Below, piece after piece: positions 1-6,632 of a stretch of DNA of 18,385 bases. The notes under the pieces are model-generated. The model saw only the letters and a list, made by a program, of their open reading frames with translations, was not told the origin of the DNA and did not search any database. Both the position numbers and the translations under genes were made by a program. This DNA is from Candidatus Bathyarchaeota archaeon. Lineage in GTDB: Archaea; Thermoproteota; Bathyarchaeia; 40CM-2-53-6. Numbering within the stretch: position 1 is the stretch's first letter; every line of letters begins with the position of its first letter. The stretch is taken from the NCBI GenBank assembly GCA_005884605.1, contig VBBE01000086.1, positions 1-18,385 on the forward strand, given 5' to 3'.

Positions 1-156
1 CCTCTTTCTACTCGCCCCGGTTTGGCCGGGCAAGAATGTTGACCCGATTTCTAAGTCATCTTAGGATATCGTGGATGAAAGCTCTGGCCCAACGGACATG
101 TCCCTTGGGACTAGATGAAGTGGATCTTGAGACCTAGGACAGAACTCTAGGCGAGA

Positions 157-1413
157 ATGAGAGAGGACCCATCTGCCTCTCCTGAACCAAGAAATGCGGA
201 CCCTCAAATACCTGAGATGGCGCTTCGAAACGGACCAACGATCCCCTTGGACAGAAGATGGCTCGTCCTCTCGTCAGTTCTAACATCTCGAGTCATCTAC
301 ACCATCAACTGGTTCAACATATCCCCAGCGCTATTCCTAATCGGCAAAGAGTTCAGTGTCGACCTCCCATCTCTAGGCATTCTAACAGCTTCGTTCCTAG
401 CAGGCGCTGGAATATTTCAGATTCCCGCTGGAATCGCTTCCGCTCGCTGGGGTCCGAAGAGCACCTCTCAACTCGGAATGCTAGTTCTCTCACTGTCAGG
501 CATAGGCGAGGGATTATCCCCCAACTTTCCGGTCTTGATCATTTCCCGATTCTTGCTAGGGGTGGGAGCCGCGCTGTTCTTCGCACCCGCTATCGGTATT
601 CTGACGCCCCTCTTCAAACCCGAGGAAGAGGGTTTGGTGCTCGGCCTCTACAACAGCTGTTTCAACATAGGAGGTGGTTTAGGCCTGTTCGTCTGGGTGA
701 TCGTTATCGACGCTCTCAATTGGCACGTAGGGCTGATAGTCGGCGGAGTCCTCGGATTGATCTCCGTCGCAATCGGCCAAATCGTGATCCCGCACGATAG
801 CGCCGAAAGAATAGCGAGGAAGCCGATGCGGAGAGCTTTCGAGAGTCGTAACATTTGGATTATCGCATTTGGCGTTCTTGGACTCTGGGGCGGAATCTTC
901 ACTGCATCCCAGTTCCTCGAAGGATACCTCAACAGGACGCTGTCATTTCCAGCCGAGATCGCTGGATTGCTGACGTCTCTAATCATGTTCGCTAGCATCT
1001 TCGGAGGTCCAGTTGGAGGCTATCTCTCAGACCGGTTTAGGCAGCGAAAAATCTTCATTCTCGTTCCTGGGCTTCTTGCCTCGATAGGAATAGCCCTATT
1101 TGGAGCCTCACCCGCAAGCGGATTATGGTTCTTGATTCCCGCAGTGGGCTTCCTCGACGCGATGGTCTTCTCAACAATGTACGCTAGCGCATCTCAATAT
1201 CCTGAGGTAGGACACGAGTATGCGCCCCTTGGAATTAGCATTATCAACTCCGTCCAGATTCTGGGAAGCTTCTTTGTCCCGATCGGCTTCACTTTTTTCG
1301 CTAGTGCCTACAACAATTTCTCCGCAGGCTGGTTCTTCATGGGCGGGTTCGCAGTTGCAATGATGCTAATGATTTTTCTTCTTCAAGAACCGTTCAAGGC
1401 GGGTTCCGCGTAA
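157..1413 (+). CDS. MFS-family transporter
   Basis: A 418-residue polytopic membrane protein, the usual length for a 12-helix major facilitator superfamily carrier. After a polar N-terminus of about 35 residues, hydrophobic segments run to the C-terminus in two halves separated by a basic loop near residues 215-230 (ERIARKPMRRAFESR). The loop between helices 2 and 3 reads ASARWGPKSTSQLG, and the equivalent loop of the second half reads GYLSDRFRQRK, which matches the MFS signature G-x3-D-R-x-G-R/R-K. The segment SRFLLGVGAALFFAPAIGIL fits helix 4 and the start of helix 5 in MFS proteins. The substrate cannot be read from sequence; anion/cyanate (CynX/NIMT-like) or organic acid uptake are possibilities only. 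ATG 157 is the first start in the frame. The stop abuts the stop of the opposing gene with no gap. Confidence 0.88.
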   Translation: MREDPSASPEPRNADPQIPEMALRNGPTIPLDRRWLVLSSVLTSRVIYTINWFNISPALFLIGKEFSVDLPSLGILTASFLAGAGIFQIPAGIASARWGPKSTSQLGMLVLSLSGIGEGLSPNFPVLIISRFLLGVGAALFFAPAIGILTPLFKPEEEGLVLGLYNSCFNIGGGLGLFVWVIVIDALNWHVGLIVGGVLGLISVAIGQIVIPHDSAERIARKPMRRAFESRNIWIIAFGVLGLWGGIFTASQFLEGYLNRTLSFPAEIAGLLTSLIMFASIFGGPVGGYLSDRFRQRKIFILVPGLLASIGIALFGASPASGLWFLIPAVGFLDAMVFSTMYASASQYPEVGHEYAPLGISIINSVQILGSFFVPIGFTFFASAYNNFSAGWFFMGGFAVAMMLMIFLLQEPFKAGSA

Positions 1414-2430
1414 TCAAGCTAGTTTGTACAGCTCATCTTGGGAAACGGCTCTCAGAGCCTGTCTCCTCCCCCGTCTCACAAGGACTTTGCCCTTAGCTCG
1501 AGACGTCAGTTTTCCAACTTCGGTTAGTCTGAAGGGAAAGTTCAGCAGGGCTCTCTGAACTGCCCAGTGCTTAGACGCTCCGACTGCTAACAGAAGCGTG
1601 CCAGAACTCATCAGCTTCAACGGGTCGAGCCCTAAGGTCAGACAGATGACTTGTGTTGCAGGAGCCACTGGAATCTTCTCCGCCCAAACCTCTATGCCGA
1701 GATTAGAGGCTTCGGCCATCTCCCACAAACCGTTCAAGACCCCTCCTTCGGTAGGGTCGTGCAAGGCATGGACTATCTTTAGCTTGGCTGTCAAAAGCGC
1801 CTCCTCGACAACGCTAATCTGTTCCTGGTAGGCCTTGGCCAGTTTCAACAGTGCCTCGGGTACCCCTTTCTTCCTTAGGAGTGTCGATCTGTCTCGTGCC
1901 AGAATCGCGGTTCCCTCCAGCCCTGCCGTCTTAGTTAGAAGAACTCGGTCTCCTGGTCGTCCATTTTCTGCACTCAAAACTCGGCCCCGTGTCCCTCCAA
2001 CCATGAAGCCCGAAATTATCGGTCGGTCTATTCCCGGAGTTGCTTCGGTGTGTCCTCCTATTACAGTGATTCCAAGTCTCTTCGCAGTTTCGTGAATCTC
2101 TCTCGCGATCTCTCTCAGAGAGTTCTCTCTACTTCCGACTGGAAGTAGAATCGTGCACAGATACCACTTTGGCCGAGCTCCTGTTGTTGCAATATCGTTT
2201 GCATTAATCTCCACTGAATGTTGTCCGATATGGCTGTGTGTACCAGTAATCGGATCTGCAGTGAAAACCAGAACTACACCGTTTTGTTTGACTAAGGCCG
2301 AGTCGCGACCGATTCCAGGACCAACAAGCACTCTCTTGTCTCTTTTTCCCAAATTAGTGTAGACGGAGCGCAGCAGAGTTTCCGGTGGGATTTTTCCCGC
2401 TGCAAATATCGTTCGCCTTCCTAATGCCAT
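1414..2430 (-). CDS. AIR synthase-related (HypE/PurM-like) ATP-binding protein
   Basis: A 338-residue member of the PurM/HypE/SelD/ThiL superfamily. The N-terminal AIR synthase half is recognisable: a glycine-rich start GPGIGRDSALV (about residues 38-48), then TADP at about 58-61, the dimer/substrate strand with SHIGQHSVEINANDIATTGA (about residues 66-85), and the C-terminal AIRS_C domain beginning near DRVLLTKTAGLEGTAIL. These enzymes bind ATP and phosphorylate or activate a small substrate. HypE makes the thiocarbamoyl/cyano ligand of NiFe hydrogenase on a C-terminal cysteine, but this protein ends YKLA with no such cysteine, so a true HypE role is unlikely. No hyp, hydrogenase or pur genes are nearby. 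It starts with ATG 2430 and shows no strong ribosome-binding site. It converges end to end with the MFS gene. Confidence 0.82.
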   Translation of the reverse strand: MALGRRTIFAAGKIPPETLLRSVYTNLGKRDKRVLVGPGIGRDSALVKQNGVVLVFTADPITGTHSHIGQHSVEINANDIATTGARPKWYLCTILLPVGSRENSLREIAREIHETAKRLGITVIGGHTEATPGIDRPIISGFMVGGTRGRVLSAENGRPGDRVLLTKTAGLEGTAILARDRSTLLRKKGVPEALLKLAKAYQEQISVVEEALLTAKLKIVHALHDPTEGGVLNGLWEMAEASNLGIEVWAEKIPVAPATQVICLTLGLDPLKLMSSGTLLLAVGASKHWAVQRALLNFPFRLTEVGKLTSRAKGKVLVRRGRRQALRAVSQDELYKLA

Positions 2431-2472
2431 TATACAGACGAATCCTGCCGAAGACTTCTAGATCGAAGAACT

Positions 2473-2511
2473 CAAGGCCTTGCTAAATCTCTTGGTCCAA
2501 CCAGAGGGACC
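2473..2511. other. Short inverted repeats between minus-strand genes
   Basis: The 129-base gap upstream of the AIR-synthase-like gene holds a perfect 10-bp palindrome CAAGGCCTTG (2473-2482) and, 11 bases on, a GGTCC / GGACC hairpin with an 8-base loop (2494-2511). They could be a regulatory site for the AIR-synthase-like gene or the 3' end structure of the upstream minus-strand transcript. Repeats this short may also be chance. Confidence 0.25.
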
Positions 2512-2559
2512 GCGTAGATCAAAAGACACTTCGCCATCCGATTCTCTTTAATCCCCGTA

Positions 2560-2793
2560 CTAGGCCTGAGTGTCCTCCTCAATTCTTCGAGAGGCTAGAA
2601 GGACCGCTGCCAGAATGATCAGCGCACCAGCCAGATACCGTGCGGCAGTGAGAATGACCCCCAAGAAGACGAACGTAGCGCTGCTACCACCATCGGTTCG
2701 GAGGAAGAAGCTAGCCCAATCTCGTTGGCCGAGAGCCTGTCGCAAACCCGCTAAAAAGAGGCCATAAACCAGAATGGTTCCGAAGACAATCAC
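2560..2793 (-). CDS. Small two-helix membrane protein (possibly the tail of a fused gene)
   Basis: A 77-residue reading frame taken from a GTG at 2793. The GTG overlaps the TGA that ends the truncated ATPase frame (GTGA). The protein has a hydrophobic helix from its first residue ([17 protein letters not shown]), a polar linker with RDWASFF and TDGGSSA, a second helix ([18 protein letters not shown]) and a charged tail [10 protein letters not shown] do not recognise the family. The hydrophobic stretch already begins four codons before the GTG (NLVIFV), so this is either a coupled small gene or, equally likely, the 3' remnant of another membrane protein joined out of frame to the ATPase by a deletion. 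Upstream extension of the frame to 2880 reads through ATPase sequence in the wrong frame and should not be counted as protein. Confidence 0.45.
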   Translation of the reverse strand: MIVFGTILVYGLFLAGLRQALGQRDWASFFLRTDGGSSATFVFLGVILTAARYLAGALIILAAVLLASRRIEEDTQA

Positions 2794-3881
2794 GAAAATA
2801 ACAAGATTCCATTCTCTGCTCCCTTTCCTGTTCCGACAAGAAGAGCTGCGGGTATTGCAATTCCAAGGGCACATGGACATGCAATGATAACGACAGAGAC
2901 GAACGAAAGGAGTGAGAACGCGAGTCCAATTCTCGCGACAAAGTACCAGAACAAGAACGATGCTGTCGCGATTAGTATTATCGCAGGAACGAAGTATGCA
3001 GAGACCTCGTCGGCTAAACGCTGAAGGGGGGCCTTTCCAATCTGAGCTTCTTCAACCAGCTTGGCTATCTGCGACAGAACTGTGTCTTGCCCAACTTTCG
3101 TTGCCTGGATCTTCAGGAGACCCGTCTTGTTGATCGTTGCACCGATCACCTCGTCGCCAATCTGTTTGTCTTTCGGCAGACTCTCTCCGGTGACCATCGA
3201 CTCGTCAACCGCAGAGAACCCCTCAACCACTTTACCATCAACTGGGACCCTTTCCCCTGGACGAACTATCAGAACGTCACCAGCCTCGACCTTTTCTACC
3301 TGCATGTTGGTCTCGACAAGATCTCGTATCACATGGGTCATTGTAGGCTGTAGGCTCAACAGTTTGTGAACCGCCTCCGACGCCTTACCCTTCGTGATGT
3401 ATTCGAGAAGATTACCTGTCTGGATCAGAGTGATTATGATAGCCGAAGTCTCGAAGTAGGTCTCGCTGCCGGGAAAGAATCCGGGAATGAAGGTAACGAT
3501 GGAACTGTAAATCCATGCTGCTGAGGTTCCAATCCCTATCAATAAGTCCATGTTGCCGATTCTTGAACTTAACGCGTCGTAGCTTCCACGATAGAACCTG
3601 AATCCGACGACGAACTGAACTGGAAGTGAAAGGAAGAACATCGCTAGGTTGTTCACAGCTCTATCAGAAATTATCGGAAGGTAGGTGAGAGCCGCGATCG
3701 GAACAGTGAGCAATGCTCCCAAAACTACTAGCCGCCTTAGGCGGGCAATGGCCTTGTCTGGCGCTTGAAACTCAACTAGACAAGTTTCACTGCAAAAGTA
3801 GTAAGTGGTCCGGTAGCGAGTGGTCTGGAGGGCATGTTCTCACTCTTCCACATACATGCCGCAAACAGGATCCTTGGCCAT
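2790..3881 (-). pseudogene. Broken YHS-domain heavy-metal P1B-type ATPase (CopA-like)
   Basis: From ATG 3881 the frame reads MAKDPVCGMYVEE, then TGA (3842-3840), then in the same frame EHALQTTRY...[15 protein letters not shown]. Together this is a YHS metal-binding domain (DPVCGM ... YYFCS-x2-C) with a nonsense codon in the middle. The frame then continues into the ATPase core: paired helices, [19 protein letters not shown], the actuator motif [10 protein letters not shown], and the metal-transport motif CPCALG in helix 6. It stops at 2790 right after [10 protein letters not shown]. The phosphorylation motif DKTGT, the nucleotide-binding domain and the last two helices are absent here and anywhere downstream. 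The product cannot be a working pump. The YHS domain replaces the more common N-terminal HMA domain. A frame could restart at TTG 3722, but it would still lack the catalytic half. The intact metal-responsive regulator lies just upstream. Confidence 0.85.
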
Positions 3882-3917
3882 GCTCTCACAGGCACTGTAG
3901 CTGCTCTAAACTGTTGG

Positions 3918-3935
3918 GCTTTACAAGTGTAAAGC
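3918..3935. promoter_or_regulatory. Cop-box-like operator palindrome
   Basis: The 18-bp sequence GCTTTACAAGTGTAAAGC has perfect 8-bp arms around a 2-bp centre. Its core TACA-N2-TGTA equals the cop-box consensus known for copper-responsive operators in Firmicutes; use by an archaeal regulator is my inference. It sits 37-54 bases before the ATG of the broken ATPase. It is just upstream of a TATA-like TTTAGA (minus strand, about 3904-3909) that is spaced for a nearly leaderless transcript. The neighbouring Lrp-TRASH protein is the natural candidate to bind it. Confidence 0.6.
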
Positions 3936-3962
3936 AAGATTGGCCCTCAGGGTAGCAAAGGG

Positions 3963-4601
3963 CTAGATGCGTTCTGCGGCCTCGACAGTAAGTTCGAGTT
4001 CCTTCAGTTTGGGCTCATACTTCTCTCGAAACTTTGCGAGGCACATCGGGCAGCAGAAGAATCTCTGGTGTCCTGCGACTTTTAGGATGAAGGGTTTTGT
4101 TGGAATTGGTCCGTTGCAGGTTTCGCATTTGAGATGGACCCCCATCCCAGGTCTGACGATAACTGCTTGATCATCTTTGAAAATCCTAACGATCATTTGG
4201 CTTGAGTTCTGCTCAACCCCAAACTCCCGGTCGAGGGTCTCGGTGAACTGCTGTAGCTCTTCTAGACTGTCGACGTTGATTCGGATGGTGAGATTGTTCT
4301 CTCCTGTCGTGAGATATATTCCACGGACCTCTAGACGCTTTTCGAGGTTGCGTGCAATTTCTTCGATCTCCGCTGGGTTGACCCTCAAGTACAACTGGAA
4401 GACCAAGCCAAGCTGAAACTTCGAAGGGTTGAAAATAGGGGATACCCCGAGGATAAGACCCTCATCCATCATACGCTTGATTCTGGTTTGCACTGTTGGG
4501 GTCGTTATTCCTGCGCGACGTGCAATTTCACGAAAGGACCGACGCCCATCCTCAACGAGGATTCCGAGTATCCTAGCGTCTACATCATCGAGTTCGGGCA
4601 T
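3963..4601 (-). CDS. Lrp/AsnC-family regulator with C-terminal TRASH metal-sensing domain
   Basis: A 212-residue transcription factor. Residues 1-58 form the AsnC winged helix (LDDVDARILGILVEDGRRSF, recognition part GITTPTVQTRIKRMMDEG). Residues about 65-142 are the RAM ligand/oligomer domain. Residues about 156-195 form a TRASH domain with cysteines at 159, 162, 183, 184 and 187 (CETC ... FFCCPMC), a treble-clef-like metal site. Archaeal Lrp-TRASH proteins control copper and heavy-metal export genes, with the metal bound by the cysteines modulating DNA binding. Consistent with that, the remains of a heavy-metal P-type ATPase lie 81 bases downstream on the same strand, with a cop-box-like palindrome between them. 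All key cysteines and the HTH are intact, so the regulator looks functional although its pump is not. The start at ATG 4601 begins exactly at the conserved HTH. Confidence 0.9.
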   Translation of the reverse strand: MPELDDVDARILGILVEDGRRSFREIARRAGITTPTVQTRIKRMMDEGLILGVSPIFNPSKFQLGLVFQLYLRVNPAEIEEIARNLEKRLEVRGIYLTTGENNLTIRINVDSLEELQQFTETLDREFGVEQNSSQMIVRIFKDDQAVIVRPGMGVHLKCETCNGPIPTKPFILKVAGHQRFFCCPMCLAKFREKYEPKLKELELTVEAAERI

Positions 4602-4636
4602 TCAGAGACGCAACAATAGAGTCCAGCAACGTATCT

Positions 4637-4654
4637 AAACATTCGCGAATATTT
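4637..4654. promoter_or_regulatory. Near-perfect palindrome over the regulator's promoter
   Basis: AAACATTCGCGAATATTT is an 18-bp palindrome with one mismatched pair, containing the perfect core ATTCGCGAAT. On the minus strand its AAATATT end lies about 47-53 bases before the ATG of the Lrp-TRASH gene, in place for a TATA box with a leader of about 24 bases. A palindrome covering the TATA box of an Lrp-type gene suggests autoregulation. That is inference. Confidence 0.45.
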
Positions 4655-4681
4655 CCACTAATCCACCTCCCTGCGATTACA

Positions 4682-4694
4682 TCAAATGATTTGA
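4682..4694. promoter_or_regulatory. Second palindrome upstream of the Lrp-TRASH gene
   Basis: TCAAATGATTTGA has perfect 6-bp arms around one central base. It lies about 80-93 bases upstream of the regulator start and about 28 bases beyond the TATA-overlapping palindrome. Lrp-family proteins often bind several roughly 13-15-bp dyads, so it may be a further binding site. Its sequence differs from the other two dyads at this locus. Confidence 0.3.
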
Positions 4695-4743
4695 CAGCAA
4701 CGCCGATGAGGGAGTTCCTCGTTCCATGAGGCCGACGGATTCG

Positions 4744-6294
4744 CTATTTGTTTGGTCCTTTGATCCATCCTCGAATCCCCAATGCGCTTTCTTTCTTCTG
4801 AATTAGCCTCATTCTTACGAGCAGCGAAATGAACTGAGGGTCTGTACGTAGAGAATCGAACCTTGGTTCAACTTTGGCCCAAGCGAGCCAGCTTGATCGT
4901 TCTTGGAAGGCTCTCCCTAGCCATGTGAAGGCCTGGTCTTTGTCTCCGAGGCCGATGTGGATCATGGCGATCCAGTATGATGGCACGTACTGTCTCTTCG
5001 ACCGGTCCATCAGTTTTTCAAGAATTTTCTTCGCCTCATCTTTGTTCCCAGCTGTCCCGTTTGCGTGGCCGAGCATGGCGAGTGATATGGTGCTTCCTCT
5101 CGACAAGGCTACGGCTTGACCTAGTTCGGCTATTGCTTCCCTGTACATTCTCTTTTGGAGGTACGGTCTTCCGAACCATAGGCGTGCTTGGATGAAGTTG
5201 GGGTCAAGCTTGATCGTGTTCCGGTACTGCTCAATCGCCCGGTCGTATTGTCGGCTGAGGTATAGAACGTGTCCGATTCCCGTGTTTATCGAGAGCGATA
5301 GCGGGTCGAGTGCGCCGGCGTAGCTCATTTCAGATAGGGCTTCGTCGAAGCGTCCTTGAGATTTCAGAAAGTCGGCGTAGAATTGGTGTGCTGGAGCGTA
5401 GCTAGGATTGAGTTCTATCGCCCGTTTGAATTCTTTCTCGGCTCCTCCCCAGTCCCAATCGTACTGGAACCTAACAACTCCCAGGGATGTGTGTGCTTCG
5501 GCGAGCCTGTTGTCGATTTCAAGCGCTTTCTCAGCAGCGGTTCTGGCTTTCGGGAAGGCCTCTTTCGGCGGCAAGAACTCAAGCAGTGCAAGAACGGCGC
5601 GCGAATCGGCCACTCCGGTGTAGGCTAGAGCATATTGAGGATCTTTCTCCAGCGCCTTGTCGAATCGCTCAATCGCTTTCTTCAGACTTTCCTCTGTCCT
5701 GTTGTTTAGGAAGTGGCGACCTTCCAGATAGAGACTGTAGGCTTCTTTGTTGTCTGTTGCTCTCTTGTCGAGGTTGAGTCTCTCGCTTTTCTTAATCTGG
5801 ACTTCAAGCTCGTCTGCTACCTTCTGAGCGATCTCGCTCTGAACCGCCCAGATATCTTCCAAGTCCCTGTCATATTTCGCCGACCATAGTTGTTCTTCTG
5901 TTTCCGGGTCTGCTAGTTGGATTGTGATTCTGATCTTGTTTCCCGCTTTTCGTACGCTTCCTTCGAGGATGGCGGAGACGTTGAGTTCTTTGCTGATCAC
6001 TCCGATGGGTTTCTTGGATTCCTTGTATCTCATCACTGAGGTTCGGGCGATGACTCTTAGGCCTGCGATCTTCGATAGCGCGGAGATTAATTCCTCGGTC
6101 ATTCCGTCCGAGAAGATCTCATCCTTTGCGTCGGAGCTCAAGTTGGCTAGTGGTAGTACCGCTATACGCCGATTGCCGGCTGGCAGTTGCAATTCCGTTG
6201 TTGTCACCGCTGTTCTGTCCGGTTGTGTCGAGAACCGGGTTTGTTCTATGTTGAGATTAAGCTTGGTGATCCATCGTGAGAGAGCCAGGATCAA
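4744..6294 (-). CDS. FlgO/TolB-like domain plus TPR-repeat protein
   Basis: A 516-residue protein. Residues about 42-165 match the domain typical of adenylate-cyclase- and CadC-associated TPR proteins: RRIAVLPLANLSSDAKDEIF, SDGMTEELISALSKI, GLRVIARTSVMRYK and ILEGSVRKAGNKIRITIQL. From about residue 185 to 490 there are tandem tetratricopeptide repeats (for example AIERFDKALEKDPQYALAY and AIELNPSYAPAHQFYADFLK), expected to bind a partner protein. In many relatives a class III cyclase or a winged-helix DNA-binding domain precedes this module. Here only about 40 non-conserved residues precede it, and the sole start in frame is TTG 6294, after an in-frame TGA at 6337-6339. The protein may therefore be a natural stand-alone scaffold or an N-terminally truncated relic. 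No membrane helix is evident. Its neighbours give no functional link. Confidence 0.78.
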   Translation of the reverse strand: MILALSRWITKLNLNIEQTRFSTQPDRTAVTTTELQLPAGNRRIAVLPLANLSSDAKDEIFSDGMTEELISALSKIAGLRVIARTSVMRYKESKKPIGVISKELNVSAILEGSVRKAGNKIRITIQLADPETEEQLWSAKYDRDLEDIWAVQSEIAQKVADELEVQIKKSERLNLDKRATDNKEAYSLYLEGRHFLNNRTEESLKKAIERFDKALEKDPQYALAYTGVADSRAVLALLEFLPPKEAFPKARTAAEKALEIDNRLAEAHTSLGVVRFQYDWDWGGAEKEFKRAIELNPSYAPAHQFYADFLKSQGRFDEALSEMSYAGALDPLSLSINTGIGHVLYLSRQYDRAIEQYRNTIKLDPNFIQARLWFGRPYLQKRMYREAIAELGQAVALSRGSTISLAMLGHANGTAGNKDEAKKILEKLMDRSKRQYVPSYWIAMIHIGLGDKDQAFTWLGRAFQERSSWLAWAKVEPRFDSLRTDPQFISLLVRMRLIQKKESALGIRGWIKGPNK

Positions 6295-6632
6295 CGGCTG
6301 AGGGTTCGACAGGGAACATTCGCTGGGAGGAGTAGATCATGATTCTCGCGAGGAATCGCCCATTTTCAGCCCTGATCTCGAGTCTGGGACACCCCTCACA
6401 TCTTGCCCACAATTCGTTCGGGAATCGTTCTAGATTTCCCGTCTTTTTGCCTTTTCATCTAAGCTCGGACCCTGCCCTAAATCGCGGGACTCGCCCATTA
6501 TCGATGCCAGACAGGAAATCATTTCTAGAAAATAGGGTCGTAGCAACCGAACCTCGCGTCGCGTGAGCGGAGTCCCTCGGACCCGTGCGAAAGTAAGAAT
6601 AGTGTTCTTGCGCAAAAAATGATAGAGTTCGA
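6295..6632. other. Gene-free stretch between two minus-strand genes
   Basis: No convincing coding frame was found. The short frames on both strands have shadow-like composition and no family resemblance, and I could not read a cyclase or DNA-binding domain that would extend the TPR gene. Contents noted: a 10-bp palindrome TTTCTAGAAA at 6522-6531, a T-rich (minus strand) run just past the stop of the Pro-rich gene, and the TTG used by the TPR gene at its left edge. Confidence 0.5.
6614..6619 (-). terminator. Candidate T-tract terminator
   Basis: On the minus strand a run of six T (A6 on the + strand), inside ATCATTTTTTGCGC, lies 14 bases after the stop codon of the Pro-rich membrane gene that ends at 6633. 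Archaeal termination mostly relies on such T-runs without a hairpin. It would end the three-gene membrane cluster. Confidence 0.4.

Noticed and set aside
1..156. Hairpin CCCGG-TTTGG-CCGGG near the left edge (17-31) as a terminator or regulatory site
   Set aside because: Only a 5-bp stem with no T-run in the proper place, and the upstream gene is outside the window, so no function can be assigned.
258..800. Arg/Ser-rich 180-residue frame inside the MFS gene
   Set aside because: A frame shadow of the transporter, whose membrane pattern is unmistakable.
2711..2941. Minus-strand frame of 76 residues across the ATPase end
   Set aside because: It is a third frame through the ATPase and the small membrane frame; no hydrophobic pattern or family, so a shadow.
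3840..3842. In-frame TGA as a selenocysteine or recoded codon
   Set aside because: The position is not a catalytic or metal-binding residue of YHS domains, no SECIS-like element was seen, other genes here use TGA as stop, and the same gene is also truncated. Pseudogene decay explains it better.
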